Below, one piece after another: positions 43,162-52,540 of a DNA stretch of 61,553 nt. A program made the position numbers and the translations under genes. Under the pieces are notes generated by a model. The model was not told the DNA's origin. It worked only from the letters and a program-made list of their open reading frames with translations, and did not search any database. The stretch is from Singulisphaera sp. GP187 (lineage in GTDB: Bacteria > Planctomycetota > Phycisphaerae > Phycisphaerales > SM1A02). The DNA lies in contig CAMBMO010000013.1 of NCBI GenBank assembly GCA_945868805.1, positions 1 to 61,553 of the forward strand. The letters run 5' to 3'. Position 1 is the stretch's first letter. Each line of letters begins with the position of its first letter.

Positions 43162-44608
43162 TTGTCCGCGAGGGAATTGTTTTTCCCAACGCTGCTTCCA
43201 CCGATCCCACCGGGAGATCCGCTCCCTCGACTGGATAGCCGCGACCAAACCAGGGCCAGTAACCACCTTTCAGCGTCGCACACTCGATTCCTCGGCGGTG
43301 CAGAAATGCGCAAGCGCGCGCGCTCCGGCCACCGCTCGCGCAATAGGCAACCACAAACTTGTCGCGGGGAATTTGACCAATCAAACCAGGGATCTGCGAA
43401 AGAGTCATAAACCGCGCGTCCGCGATTCGACCGCGAAGCCACTCGGCTGTATTGCGCACATCCAGAAAGAACGCTTCGCCCCTCTCGAAGAGTCGGTGAG
43501 CTTCGTGCTGCGAAATGTCGTCGACATCGCTGTAATTCAGCAGTGAACGATCGATCATCGCAAAGACATCGCTCGCGATCCAACCCGTCATGTCGTCGAT
43601 CCCAATCAGTCGTAGCGCACGGGTGATCTCGCCGATCTGATTGCGATCGCAGATGACCGCCACGCGTTCATCTGGTCCGACCGAGACGGCGATGAGCGGA
43701 GAAAAATGGCGATCGAGCGGAATGTGAAGCGCTCCCTCGGGTGCATCCGAAGTGAATCTGGTCCACGACCGTGTATCGAGGACGACGGTGCGTGGAATTG
43801 AGAGCAACTGAACAAACGTGTCGCCGTCCACCTCTTTCGGTTGAGAGAGTTGGTGCACGTAGCTCGGTCGCTCATGCTGATTCACTTGTTCCATCCTCGA
43901 GAAATAGCTCGGTCGGTCGGGTCTTCTCTCCTGAACCGCACTCGTGAACGCGGCGGCATCTGTCAGAGTCTGGAAGACGCGATTGAACCGCCTCTCGATC
44001 CCAAGTGTTGTTTCTCCCGGCAGATTCACGGATCGACCGCACGAGCTTCCACTGGTGTGACCTGCGAGAATGACCGTCGCGTCATCCAATTGCCCGAGGC
44101 GCAGAAGCGAATCGCGAAGGACTTCTGATTCCAAATCGTTCGAGCTACCGACACCACCGGGAAGCAACGCGTCGCCCGTCAGGATCACTTGAACTCCGCT
44201 TGGCAGATGGACGACGAGAATGCTCAGCGCTCCGTCGGCGTGCCCTGGGGTGAGAATCGCGCGAGCGCGCAAGTCTCCGATCGAAAACTCCTCGCCATCC
44301 CTGAGGAACTGAACGCGCTCCGCCCAGTCGTTCGATTGTCCGGCGCACCATTTCGGCGCAGTTGTTTCGCCGGACAGGTATGCACGTGCCGAAGTTGAAA
44401 CCAGAAACTCGCGAACACCCGAGACATAATCGGATGGGGCGTGCGTTTCGATGACGGCGACGATCGAAACGCCAACTTCCTTCGCGATCAGCCCGTATCG
44501 AGTCGCGTCGCGAACGGGATCGACGAGCAACGCCCTTCGCGTGCGCGGGCAGGCGATCAGGTAAGCGCACTGCGCAATGAGCGGTTCTGTCACTCGGCGC
44601 ACAATCAT
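43151..44608 (-). CDS. ETHE1-like metallo-beta-lactamase fold / double rhodanese fusion
   Basis: A protein of about 485 residues from ATG 44608. Residues 1-200 are an MBL-fold domain like persulfide dioxygenases. The first motif is H56-A-P-S-D60-Y61 where HxHxDH is normal, but H123, D146 and H184 are in place. Two rhodanese domains follow. The first (about 275-370) has VICDRNQ as active loop. The second (about 385-470) has the catalytic Cys in VAYCASGGRSARA. Persulfide dioxygenase turns glutathione persulfide into sulfite, and rhodanese moves sulfane sulfur. It diverges from pqiA by 42 bases. Confidence 0.86.
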   Translation of the reverse strand: MIVRRVTEPLIAQCAYLIACPRTRRALLVDPVRDATRYGLIAKEVGVSIVAVIETHAPSDYVSGVREFLVSTSARAYLSGETTAPKWCAGQSNDWAERVQFLRDGEEFSIGDLRARAILTPGHADGALSILVVHLPSGVQVILTGDALLPGGVGSSNDLESEVLRDSLLRLGQLDDATVILAGHTSGSSCGRSVNLPGETTLGIERRFNRVFQTLTDAAAFTSAVQERRPDRPSYFSRMEQVNQHERPSYVHQLSQPKEVDGDTFVQLLSIPRTVVLDTRSWTRFTSDAPEGALHIPLDRHFSPLIAVSVGPDERVAVICDRNQIGEITRALRLIGIDDMTGWIASDVFAMIDRSLLNYSDVDDISQHEAHRLFERGEAFFLDVRNTAEWLRGRIADARFMTLSQIPGLIGQIPRDKFVVAYCASGGRSARACAFLHRRGIECATLKGGYWPWFGRGYPVEGADLPVGSVEAALGKTIPSRTISQ

Positions 44609-44650
44609 GTGATGAAGAATACATCCCCTGCCACGCGGTACGCTTCGTTC

Positions 44651-45688
44651 ATGCCGCAACGAGACGATCTCACCTTGCTCTCGTGGTGTGGCCCCAAGGG
44701 ATGGCTGATCCCCATCTGCATCTTGAGTGCACTCGCACTGCAGTTGCTGGCTCTGACCCTTCCGTTCATCGAAATGTCTGTCTTTCTCGAGGGTCAGACG
44801 ATCTATGGCCTATTGACCACGGTCAAACTGCTCTGGAAGGGCGAGCTTTACACGATTGCGATCCTCATCGTCTCGTTTTCGGTGGTCTTCCCATTTGTAA
44901 AGCTGACGGGGCTCATGATCGCATGGGTCGGGCTTCGTCCGTCCCCGGCACGATCCAAATTGATCAAGGTCCTTGGAACGCTCGGAAAGTGGTCGATGAT
45001 GGATCCATTCTGCGTGATCCTGCTCGTCGCACTCTCATCCGGTCAGTGGGCGGTCGGTGCCACCACGTGTGTCGGCGTCTACTGCTTTCTCGGCGCGATC
45101 GTCATTGCAATGGTGTTGTCGATCATCATGTCCATCGCCGACCGTCGCCAGTCACCGCCGAATGCTCCGCGCGATGCGCCGGCATTCCGAGTTGCGAGCA
45201 AGGGTGGTTTCGAGGCAACTCTCGTCCCAGCCGCGCTTCTCGTTTCGCTTGCGTGCATCGTGCTTGCGTTCGATGTCCCGTTGATCCAGATCGATCAGTT
45301 CCTCCTCCACTCGAACGCCTTCGGGCTCGCGGATGTCTGCATCCAACTCTACAAGAGCAACCAACATCCCCTCTCGGCGCTCGCGTGGATCGGATTGGGA
45401 TTCGTTCCGTTGGGAGTCATCGCGCTCGAATTCTGGGCGTGGCTCGCCAAGAGCACCCCAAATGGGCACATCGCAAGACGTCACTTCATCGACTATGTCC
45501 ACGAGTGGGGAATGATCGATGTCTTTGGACTCTCGCTGGTCCTCTATTTGCTGGAAGGGTCGAGGTTCATCAAGACCGAAGTTCGAAATGGACTCTGGGT
45601 GCTCGTCGGCGCCGTGATTATGACGCAGATCAGCCGTCGAATCGCTCAGCATGTCGTGCTTCGATGCGTGCGCCAACGCTCGCTCTGA
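44651..45688 (+). CDS. PqiA-type paraquat-inducible membrane protein
   Basis: This polytopic protein of about 345 residues has two similar halves, each with four hydrophobic helices (LALTLPFIEMSVFLEG and VFPFVKLTGLMIAW in the first half; VLAFDVPLIQIDQFLL and FVPLGVIALEFWAWLA in the second). This is the duplicated PqiA domain. It lacks the zinc-ribbon cysteines found in some PqiA. In enterobacteria PqiA works with PqiB for envelope lipid transport. No PqiB is nearby. The start ATG 44651 is preferred. ATG 44612 in the same frame begins three bases from the divergent ATG at 44608. Confidence 0.8.
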   Translation: MPQRDDLTLLSWCGPKGWLIPICILSALALQLLALTLPFIEMSVFLEGQTIYGLLTTVKLLWKGELYTIAILIVSFSVVFPFVKLTGLMIAWVGLRPSPARSKLIKVLGTLGKWSMMDPFCVILLVALSSGQWAVGATTCVGVYCFLGAIVIAMVLSIIMSIADRRQSPPNAPRDAPAFRVASKGGFEATLVPAALLVSLACIVLAFDVPLIQIDQFLLHSNAFGLADVCIQLYKSNQHPLSALAWIGLGFVPLGVIALEFWAWLAKSTPNGHIARRHFIDYVHEWGMIDVFGLSLVLYLLEGSRFIKTEVRNGLWVLVGAVIMTQISRRIAQHVVLRCVRQRSL

Positions 45689-45703
45689 GACCGGCAGGAA
45701 TTC

Positions 45704-46918
45704 TCAGCGATCGAGCTTCTTGAGCGCGGTGAAGAGCGCGTCGAGGTGATGCCGCTCGTGTGCGGCCGAGATCTGAACTCGCAATCGGGCGTGACCTTCA
45801 GGGACCACCGGAAATCCGAATCCAATGACGAAGACTCCAAGATCGAGCAGGCGTCGGCTCATCGCAATCGCCTTCGCTGTGTCGTGCACAATGATCGGAC
45901 AGATCGCCGTTGAACTCTTCAAGACGGAGAATCCCGTTGCTGCAATTCCAGCGCGTGCGTATTCCACGTTGTCGCGCAACTTCGCGACACGTTGGGGCTC
46001 GCGCATGAGCACTTCGATCGCCTTGGTCGCGCTACACGCAACAGAGCACGGCAACGCATTCGAAAAGAGCGTCGGCCGACCGCGCTGAATCAGCAGATCG
46101 ATCGCCAAGCGCGATCCCGCGATGTATCCACCGGCCGCACCACCGAGAGCCTTCCCGAGTGTCCCGGTGAAATAGTCGATCTTGGTCGCGGGCATCCCCC
46201 AATGTTCGTGGGTCCCTCTCCCAGTTGCGCCCATGACCCCGGTTCCGTGGGAATCGTCGACGATAAGCAGTGCGCCAAACTCATCGCAAAGTCCGCGAAT
46301 GCCTGGCAGATCGGCGATGTCTCCCTCCATCGAAAAGACGCCATCGGTCACGATCCAAATCGTCCCGGTGATGGCGGGGTTCGAACGAGCTTCGGTCAAC
46401 TTCTCCCGCAATGAACTCAGGTCGCCGTGACGATAGACAGTCCGCAAGAGACCTTTCTTGATCGATACCGCCAAGCGAATTCCGTCGATGATCGACGCGT
46501 GATTCAGCTCATCGGAAATGATGATGTCACCCGCTTCGCAAAGCGTCGGGAAAATCGCCTCATTCGCGTTCCAACAACTCGTGAAGGAGTACGACGCTTC
46601 AACGCCGTAAAACTGCGCGATGCGATCCTCAAGCTTTTCATGGCAATCGAATGTTCCGCAGATAAATCGAACGCTCGCAGTTCCTGCGCCATACTTGCGA
46701 ATTCCCTCGTGCGCTGCTTCGACAACCTCTGGATGATTGGCGAGTCCGAGATAATTGTTCGAGCAGAGACAGACCACTTCCCCCTTCCCCCGAATGCGCA
46801 CCGTGGCATCCATCGGTCCCTCGATCATCTGGAGGTGCTTCAACTGCCCGCTGGTTCGCAGCGACTCCAAGATCTCGTTCGTGCGTGAGGGGAAATTCGC
46901 GGCAGCCGTCATGGTCAT
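45704..46918 (-). CDS. kbl: Kbl glycine C-acetyltransferase (2-amino-3-ketobutyrate CoA ligase)
   Basis: A 404-residue PLP enzyme of the alpha-oxoamine synthase family. The PLP lysine is in TGTLGKALGGAAGG, and the conserved His-Gly is in VDDSHGTGVMG. CSNNYLGLANHPEV and SDELNHASIIDG are also typical. It splits 2-amino-3-ketobutyrate into glycine and acetyl-CoA. The start codons ATG 46918 and ATG 46912 are both possible. The gene follows tdh after 17 bases, so the two form the threonine dehydrogenase pathway operon. Confidence 0.95.
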   Translation of the reverse strand: MTMTAAANFPSRTNEILESLRTSGQLKHLQMIEGPMDATVRIRGKGEVVCLCSNNYLGLANHPEVVEAAHEGIRKYGAGTASVRFICGTFDCHEKLEDRIAQFYGVEASYSFTSCWNANEAIFPTLCEAGDIIISDELNHASIIDGIRLAVSIKKGLLRTVYRHGDLSSLREKLTEARSNPAITGTIWIVTDGVFSMEGDIADLPGIRGLCDEFGALLIVDDSHGTGVMGATGRGTHEHWGMPATKIDYFTGTLGKALGGAAGGYIAGSRLAIDLLIQRGRPTLFSNALPCSVACSATKAIEVLMREPQRVAKLRDNVEYARAGIAATGFSVLKSSTAICPIIVHDTAKAIAMSRRLLDLGVFVIGFGFPVVPEGHARLRVQISAAHERHHLDALFTALKKLDR

Positions 46919-46935
46919 GGGATTCAGGATATCGA

Positions 46936-48048
46936 TCAGCTCGTGCTGGATCGCTCGTAGTGACCGACGATTGTCGGCAGGAGATACTCACTGAATGCGG
47001 TTGAAAGCGTGTGCATCGGGGTCCATCCCCACTCGCTTCGGGCCGCTTGGTCGTTGCAAGTCTCTGGCCACGAGTCGATGATCGCCTGCCGCCCGAGGTC
47101 TGGATCAAACGAAATCCGCGCTCCTGGGAAGGCCTTTCGCACCAGCGCCGCGAAGTCATCGGCGCTCGGAGAGAAACTTGCAACGTTGTAGACGGTTTGA
47201 GTGAGCGACCGCTTGGGCGCTCGCATCAAGCGCATCGTCGCGTCGATGGCTTCCGGCATCGTCATGAATGGGATGCGCGAATCAGGTCGCACGAAGCATC
47301 GGTATTCTCGACCCCCTGCGGCCGCGTGAATCATCTCCGGTCCGTAATCGCTCGTTCCACCCGATGGCATCGTTTCTGCCGAGATGATCCCTGGGAACCG
47401 GATCGAACGGAAATCGACCGGGCTTTCAAATCGATCCTTCGCCAGCTTGCGATAGTGATGGTTGTAGTAGCGACCAAGATGCTCACCTGCCAGTTTGTTG
47501 CATCCATACATGGTGTGCGGATCGCAGAACTGCTGTTCGGTCACTGCTCCCGCACCATGCTTGGTCGCGAGATCCGGCAGACCATAGACCGCGATCGAGC
47601 TCGGGAAAAAGAACCGCACGGTTCGACCGTGTGACCGAGCCTGCTCGGCGGCAAGATGAAGCAAGTTGAGCGTTCCCCCGACATTCACGTGATGGGCTGT
47701 CTCGGGCGCGAATTCGCTCCGCGTTGAAAGGAGCGCTGCGAGGTGATAGATCTCCTTGATCTCGTACATCGCCAACAATCGCTCAAGCAACGCGTGATCG
47801 CAGACATCTCCCACGAAGGCCTGATCACACTGCTCTCGGATTTCCGCAGAAAGCTCCCGAATGTCCAACGCGATAATCGCACCTTGCTCATCGGCGTCCC
47901 CGGGCGTCGCCGACGAACGCGCCGCATTGAGCGCCGACAAGAGGCCATGCCCCATCTCCCCGCCCGCTCCGCTTACCAATATGGCCGAGGGGCGCTGCGA
48001 ACCGGTGGGATGAGCGAGGTGCGTTTTCGGTGATGATGAAGGCAACAT
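46936..48048 (-). CDS. tdh: SDR-type L-threonine 3-dehydrogenase
   Basis: An extended SDR of about 370 residues. The NAD-binding loop is VSGAGGEMGHGLLSAL and the catalytic Tyr-x-x-x-Lys is YGCNKLAGEHLGRYY, preceded by FPSSIAVYGLP. RFPGIISAETMPSGGTSDY marks the threonine-dehydrogenase subgroup of GalE-like enzymes. It oxidises threonine to 2-amino-3-ketobutyrate, the substrate of Kbl directly downstream. The start is ATG 48048. TTG 48069 in the same frame is an alternative. Confidence 0.92.
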   Translation of the reverse strand: MLPSSSPKTHLAHPTGSQRPSAILVSGAGGEMGHGLLSALNAARSSATPGDADEQGAIIALDIRELSAEIREQCDQAFVGDVCDHALLERLLAMYEIKEIYHLAALLSTRSEFAPETAHHVNVGGTLNLLHLAAEQARSHGRTVRFFFPSSIAVYGLPDLATKHGAGAVTEQQFCDPHTMYGCNKLAGEHLGRYYNHHYRKLAKDRFESPVDFRSIRFPGIISAETMPSGGTSDYGPEMIHAAAGGREYRCFVRPDSRIPFMTMPEAIDATMRLMRAPKRSLTQTVYNVASFSPSADDFAALVRKAFPGARISFDPDLGRQAIIDSWPETCNDQAARSEWGWTPMHTLSTAFSEYLLPTIVGHYERSSTS

Positions 48049-48141
48049 TCGTTCCAAATGTATATCCAAAGCGATGATCAGATGCTCGATTCCTGCGTGT
48101 TTGTCCCGTGATGATCACCCCTGCGTCGATCGACCGTCCCT

Positions 48142-49122
48142 CTAGAGCACGCAGCCGTTGCGGAGCAAGAGGTCTCGAGTGGCGTTGGTCCCAGCAATTT
48201 CGCTCGCCTTATCCCCTTCGTACTCGACCCCCACCCACCCTCGATAGCCCGCAGCTCTGACGATTCCCATCATTTTCGCGAAGTCGGTCGCGGTCTCGTT
48301 CCCAGCGGCATCGAACTCGTGACTCTTCGCGCTGACCGCACGTGCAAATGGCATCATCGCCTTCACGCCCGCGTAACGATCGCCCATCGTTCCGTCTTCG
48401 CACCTAAAATTGCCGAAATCTGGGAGGGTTCCAAAGTTTCGCATCGCAGTCTTTCGGACGACTGACGCGACCCACTCGCCGTCGCATGAGAGCCCCCCGT
48501 GATTCTCCACGATCACACTCAGTTTCATTGGCTCGGCAATTGCGCAGAGCGCCCGAAAACCCTCCGCACACCTATCGATTTGCTCCGATAGCGTCCCGCT
48601 GCTTCTTGCGTTGACCCGAATCGAGTGGCACCCAAGGAATGCGGCTGCATCGAGCCACCGTCGGTGCGAATCGACTGCCTTGGCACGTGCCACCGAATCT
48701 GGGTCACCGAGGTCCCCTTCGCCGTCGCACATGATCAGCAGGCTCTTGACGCCCGCACCATCGGCGCGTCCTTTCAAATCGTGGATCCATGACGGGACGG
48801 AGCCACTGGTACCGCCCAGAGGCAACCCTCGGTAGAACGTGCTTACATACTCGACTCCAGCGACTCCGCAGGTTCGGCGCGCAAACGCCGGGAAATCAAG
48901 TGGATCCAAGGTCCCCGCCTTGAGCATGCGATGAAACGACCACTGAGCAACACTGATTCGATTCGGCGAAGCACCATCATCGGTCACCGCCGAAGTGGAA
49001 GGCGAACTCTGCGGTTGCGCGGTCGCTCGACTCACGGCCGCACCGACTCCGATGCTCGCGAGCAACCGAAGCATGGACCTACGGGTGACATTAACTGCGG
49101 AGGCTTTCTTGGATGGGGTCAT
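48142..49122 (-). CDS. Tat-signal TIM-barrel sugar isomerase/epimerase-like protein
   Basis: A protein of about 326 residues. The N-terminus has a twin-arginine signal (TRRSMLRLLASIGVGA), so it is exported folded. The rest is the AP-endonuclease-2-type TIM barrel (SVAQWSFHRML, DFPAFARRTCGVAGVEYVST, VENHGGLSCDGEWV, GWVGVEYEGDKASEIAG). Such proteins are hydroxypyruvate isomerase-like, and substrates are rarely known. It starts at ATG 49122 (open to 49173) and diverges from the next gene by 69 bases. Metal-binding acidic residues are plausible but not resolved by eye. Confidence 0.8.
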   Translation of the reverse strand: MTPSKKASAVNVTRRSMLRLLASIGVGAAVSRATAQPQSSPSTSAVTDDGASPNRISVAQWSFHRMLKAGTLDPLDFPAFARRTCGVAGVEYVSTFYRGLPLGGTSGSVPSWIHDLKGRADGAGVKSLLIMCDGEGDLGDPDSVARAKAVDSHRRWLDAAAFLGCHSIRVNARSSGTLSEQIDRCAEGFRALCAIAEPMKLSVIVENHGGLSCDGEWVASVVRKTAMRNFGTLPDFGNFRCEDGTMGDRYAGVKAMMPFARAVSAKSHEFDAAGNETATDFAKMMGIVRAAGYRGWVGVEYEGDKASEIAGTNATRDLLLRNGCVL

Positions 49123-49191
49123 TGGGAAGTGCGGGGGATCGAGATCGACTCGCGCAAGATTACCCCACTCCAAGTGGCTACAATCGGACCT

Positions 49192-50430
49192 ATGAACACG
49201 AAGTGCCTTTTCATCGTCGCGAGTTCGCTCGTCTTCGTCAGTCCCATCGCCTCATATTCACAAGATTCGGATGCGAGCCCGGCCTCGGCAACGACTCCAT
49301 CCGTTCATCCCCAGATCCAGGCTGCGCTCGTGAATTTGACGATCGAGTCGAACGCACTTCACACGCTCCTTCACTCGATCGGCAATGTTCGAGTCAATAC
49401 TGAAGACCGACTCAAGGCGATGAATGCGTACATGCAGCAGAAGAACCTGATCGATGGCTGGAGGAGCTACTCCGCAACGACCACCAACCTTCCCGCAGGA
49501 ACTTCCTTCAATGAGGGCTATCAAGCAGCGCTCGCGCAGCAGAAATTGCTCGGCACGCCACAGCCAACGACTCAAGATCTTGACGCACTGACGAACGATG
49601 TTGCTGCGACGACGACCCTCGCGCAGGAGTCGTGGAACTCGCAGAACAAGCGCTTTCAGCAGGTCTCGTTGATCTCGTCATATCTGCAGTCGAAGAACGA
49701 ACTCGTTGGGTATCAGCAGTGGGCACCGAATTACGCGGCGAGCCAGCGCAGTGCGGACAAGGCGCGATACGCCGCCGCGAATCAGGCGCAAGATCAGATG
49801 TCTCAGGCGTACTACCAACATCTCGATGCTCTTCACGCCGAGTGGGATAAGCAACCCCACGGAACTGGCGAAGATTTCAATTACGGGTTTAGCCAAGGCA
49901 ATGGGCCAAATGAAGGTGGCACCGGAGAGTCAACCAACACCGGCGGTGTTGGTACCAACGCGCCGAATGTCGTCGGAGCCAACACTCCGTGGAGTTACGC
50001 CGGAGCGCAAGGCGGGTACTACCCCGGTGCGTACGGTGGCGGAAGTGGCTACTACGGCGGAGTTCCAGCGGGAAACAATTACAACGTCAACAACACTGGC
50101 GGGTATTACAACGGCAGCAATTACAACTCGTACTCCGATACTTACCCAGATCTCTACGGTTATCCAGATGGCACCGACATGGGCATTGGCGGATTTGGAC
50201 CCAACGGAATCAACAATGTGTGGAACCGCACGAATGGTCGTGGGAATCTTCGATCTCCAAATGGGATCGGTGGTGCTGGAGTGCATGTCGGCGGTCCAGC
50301 AGGTGCCGGTCATGCCGGTGGAGCCGCGGGAGTAGGTCAGGTCGGTGGACCTGGTGGCGCCGGTCAAGTCGGAGGACCTGGCGGAGCTGGACGCGTGGAT
50401 GGTCCTGGTGGAGCCCGCAACCGCAAGTAG
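49192..50430 (+). CDS. Unknown secreted Gly/Asn/Tyr-rich protein
   Basis: A protein of about 412 residues from ATG 49192 with a signal peptide (LFIVASSLVFVSPIASYSQ). Residues 25-225 are helical and Gln-rich (LTIESNALHTLLHSI, FNEGYQAALAQQKLL, FQQVSLISSYLQSKNEL). The second half is low complexity: Gly/Tyr/Asn runs (GGYYPGAYGGGSGYYGG) and then about five nine-residue repeats of the type VGGPGGAGQ, ending in GARNRK. No family is recognised. Repeat-rich tails of this kind suggest a surface or matrix protein. The open frame begins at 48931, but the part before the ATG is antisense to the TIM-barrel gene. It ends 21 bases before the convergent guaA. Confidence 0.75.
   Translation: MNTKCLFIVASSLVFVSPIASYSQDSDASPASATTPSVHPQIQAALVNLTIESNALHTLLHSIGNVRVNTEDRLKAMNAYMQQKNLIDGWRSYSATTTNLPAGTSFNEGYQAALAQQKLLGTPQPTTQDLDALTNDVAATTTLAQESWNSQNKRFQQVSLISSYLQSKNELVGYQQWAPNYAASQRSADKARYAAANQAQDQMSQAYYQHLDALHAEWDKQPHGTGEDFNYGFSQGNGPNEGGTGESTNTGGVGTNAPNVVGANTPWSYAGAQGGYYPGAYGGGSGYYGGVPAGNNYNVNNTGGYYNGSNYNSYSDTYPDLYGYPDGTDMGIGGFGPNGINNVWNRTNGRGNLRSPNGIGGAGVHVGGPAGAGHAGGAAGVGQVGGPGGAGQVGGPGGAGRVDGPGGARNRK
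50287..50421 (+). repeat. 27-base coding repeat at the 3' end of the secreted protein gene
   Basis: About five units of 27 bases encode the nine-residue pattern V-G-G-P-x-G-A-G-x. Units differ at several third positions, so the repeat is older than the exact repeats elsewhere in the window. Confidence 0.85.
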
Positions 50431-50451
50431 GGACTTCAAAGAGACGCCAAA

Positions 50452-52026
50452 TCATTCCCATTCAATCGTCGCGGGCGGTTTGCTTGAGATGTCGTAAACG
50501 ACCCGATTAACGCCGTTGACCTCGTTGATCAATCGGCTTGAAATCGTGGCGAGTACTTCGTATGGCAAGCGCGCCCAGTCCGCAGTCATAAAATCCTGCG
50601 TCGTCACAGCGCGCAACGCGACAACCGAGTCGTACGTCCGTCCGTCACCCATCACTCCAACGCTTCGCACCGGGAGCAGGACCGCGAAGACTTGATCGGT
50701 CTTTCGATAGAGATCTGCGGCGACAATCTCTTCGAGAAGAATCTCGTCGCAGTCCCTCAGAATTCGAAGCTGCTCTGGCGTCACTGCGCCAAGGCAACGA
50801 ACGGCGAGTCCTGGCCCTGGGAACGGGTGCCGCGAGATGATGTGCTGTGGAAGCCCGAGCACTTCGCCAAGCGTCCTCACTTCATCCTTGAAGAGGTGAC
50901 GGAGTGGTTCGATCAAATCGAATCCGAGATCTTCGGGTAGTCCCCCAACATTGTGATGCAACTTGATGTTGGCGGCGGTTCCAGCATGGCCGTGCCCGCT
51001 CTCGATGACATCCGGGTAGAGAGTTCCCTGCGCCAGAAACTGCACATTGCCCTCGATCGTCTTTGCCGCAGTCTTAAAGACTTCGATGAAGCGATGGCCG
51101 ATGCGCCTGCGTTTTTCCTGCGGATCGGTGATGCCATCCAAGTCGGCAAGAAAATCTTCGCTCGCATCGATGACACGAAGGTCGATATCGAAGTGATCTC
51201 GAAAGGTCGACTCCACGAGGGTGCGTTCGTTCTTGCGGAGGAGTCCATTGTCGACAAAGATGCAAACGAGTTGTCGGCCGATTGATTTGGCCAGTAGTGC
51301 CGCCACAACCGAACTGTCGACACCTCCCGAGAGTCCGCAGAGCACACGACTCGAACCAACTCGCTCCCGAATTCGATCGCTCTCGGTCGAGACAAAGTCG
51401 GACATCCGCCAATTCCCGCGACAACCGCACGACCGGAAGAGGAAATTTCGAATGATGTCCATCCCATGCGGAGTGTGCGTCACTTCGGGATGAAACTGCA
51501 CACCGAAGATCTTTCGCTTTGGATCGCCCACTGCCGCGAACGGGCATGTTGAAGTCGATGCGAGCACCTCGAACCCGGCGGGCAGATCCAACACTTGATC
51601 TCCATGACTCATCCAGACTGTCGAGTTCGCTGGAACACCCATCATGAATCCGCTTGGGTCGTGCACTTCAAGATTTGCGCGCCCATACTCGCGAGTGGCG
51701 ACCCCTTCGACTCGCGACCCCATGATTTGGGCGGTCAACTGCATGCCGTAACAGATTCCGAGAACCGGAATTCCGAGCTTGAATATTGCGGGATCGCAAC
51801 GCGGGGCGTTCTTGTCAGAAACACTCGAAGGACCACCTGAGAGAATGATTCCCACAGGATTGTGCCTCAATAACTCCGCAACCGTCGCGTCCGGCCGGAC
51901 GAGCAAACTGTAGACCCCGGCTTCGCGAACTCGGCGCGCGATCAACTGCGCGTACTGGCTCCCGAAGTCCAATATGAGGACCGTTTCGGATTGTGAAGGA
52001 AGCGTTGGGGAATTGGAAGCACTCAT
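50452..52026 (-). CDS. guaA: GuaA GMP synthase
   Basis: A protein of about 524 residues that makes GMP from XMP with glutamine ammonia. The amidotransferase half has [33 protein letters not shown] (Cys) and [12 protein letters not shown]. The ATP-pyrophosphatase half has the PP-loop [22 protein letters not shown], and the dimerisation end [14 protein letters not shown] chose ATG 52026 because the upstream frame to 52131 is non-homologous. It is convergent with the secreted-protein gene and divergent from a lipoprotein gene (110 bases). guaB is not here. Confidence 0.97.
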   Translation of the reverse strand: MSASNSPTLPSQSETVLILDFGSQYAQLIARRVREAGVYSLLVRPDATVAELLRHNPVGIILSGGPSSVSDKNAPRCDPAIFKLGIPVLGICYGMQLTAQIMGSRVEGVATREYGRANLEVHDPSGFMMGVPANSTVWMSHGDQVLDLPAGFEVLASTSTCPFAAVGDPKRKIFGVQFHPEVTHTPHGMDIIRNFLFRSCGCRGNWRMSDFVSTESDRIRERVGSSRVLCGLSGGVDSSVVAALLAKSIGRQLVCIFVDNGLLRKNERTLVESTFRDHFDIDLRVIDASEDFLADLDGITDPQEKRRRIGHRFIEVFKTAAKTIEGNVQFLAQGTLYPDVIESGHGHAGTAANIKLHHNVGGLPEDLGFDLIEPLRHLFKDEVRTLGEVLGLPQHIISRHPFPGPGLAVRCLGAVTPEQLRILRDCDEILLEEIVAADLYRKTDQVFAVLLPVRSVGVMGDGRTYDSVVALRAVTTQDFMTADWARLPYEVLATISSRLINEVNGVNRVVYDISSKPPATIEWE

Positions 52027-52136
52027 GAGATTCAGGCGATCTGAAGGGACGGGATAGTAACGAGCTTTACGGTATCCTCGGATCGGTGCACCTGTTTTCA
52101 CTTGCGACCAAACTTGACGCTCCTCATGCACCTTTC

Positions 52137-52535
52137 ATGATGTGGTTCACCACGCTTGCCACCGCGATGATGGCGATGGTCGTTGGAGTGATCGGTTGTG
52201 CTCCGAGCGCGACCGAAGGAGGCTTTTCAAATCCGGCTCCTGGTGCGAGGGTCTACGCCATTGAGGATGCAGTTCGATATAACCGGCGGGATCAGATTCC
52301 ACAGATCGTGGAGTGCCTCTGTTCGGACGATGAGTTCGTGCGATACTTGGCCATTGGCGGGCTTCAGAGGATGACGGGGCAGGATCTGGGGTATCAGTTC
52401 GACGATCCGGACGCGCTTCGGTTCGTTGCCTACAAACGGTGGCAGCAGTGGACGATCGATCAGAAATTGGCTCCTCCAGAACAGGCGTACGCATCGACGA
52501 TTTATCCTCCCGCTCGCCCTCGGCCACAGTGGTAA
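52137..52535 (+). CDS. Small lipoprotein with HEAT-like helices
   Basis: A protein of about 132 residues. ATG 52137 (and 52140) gives a short hydrophobic leader (TLATAMMAMVVGVIGCAPS) with a lipobox-like VIGC. The mature part is helical and resembles a single HEAT-type repeat pair (QIPQIVECLCSDDEFVRYLA, GGLQRMTGQDLG). It ends in a Pro/Arg-rich tail. GTG 52086 in the same frame is less likely. It is followed five bases later by the anti-sigma-like ATPase gene and may share its transcript. The function is unknown. Confidence 0.68.
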   Translation: MMWFTTLATAMMAMVVGVIGCAPSATEGGFSNPAPGARVYAIEDAVRYNRRDQIPQIVECLCSDDEFVRYLAIGGLQRMTGQDLGYQFDDPDALRFVAYKRWQQWTIDQKLAPPEQAYASTIYPPARPRPQW

Positions 52536-52540
52536 AGCGC

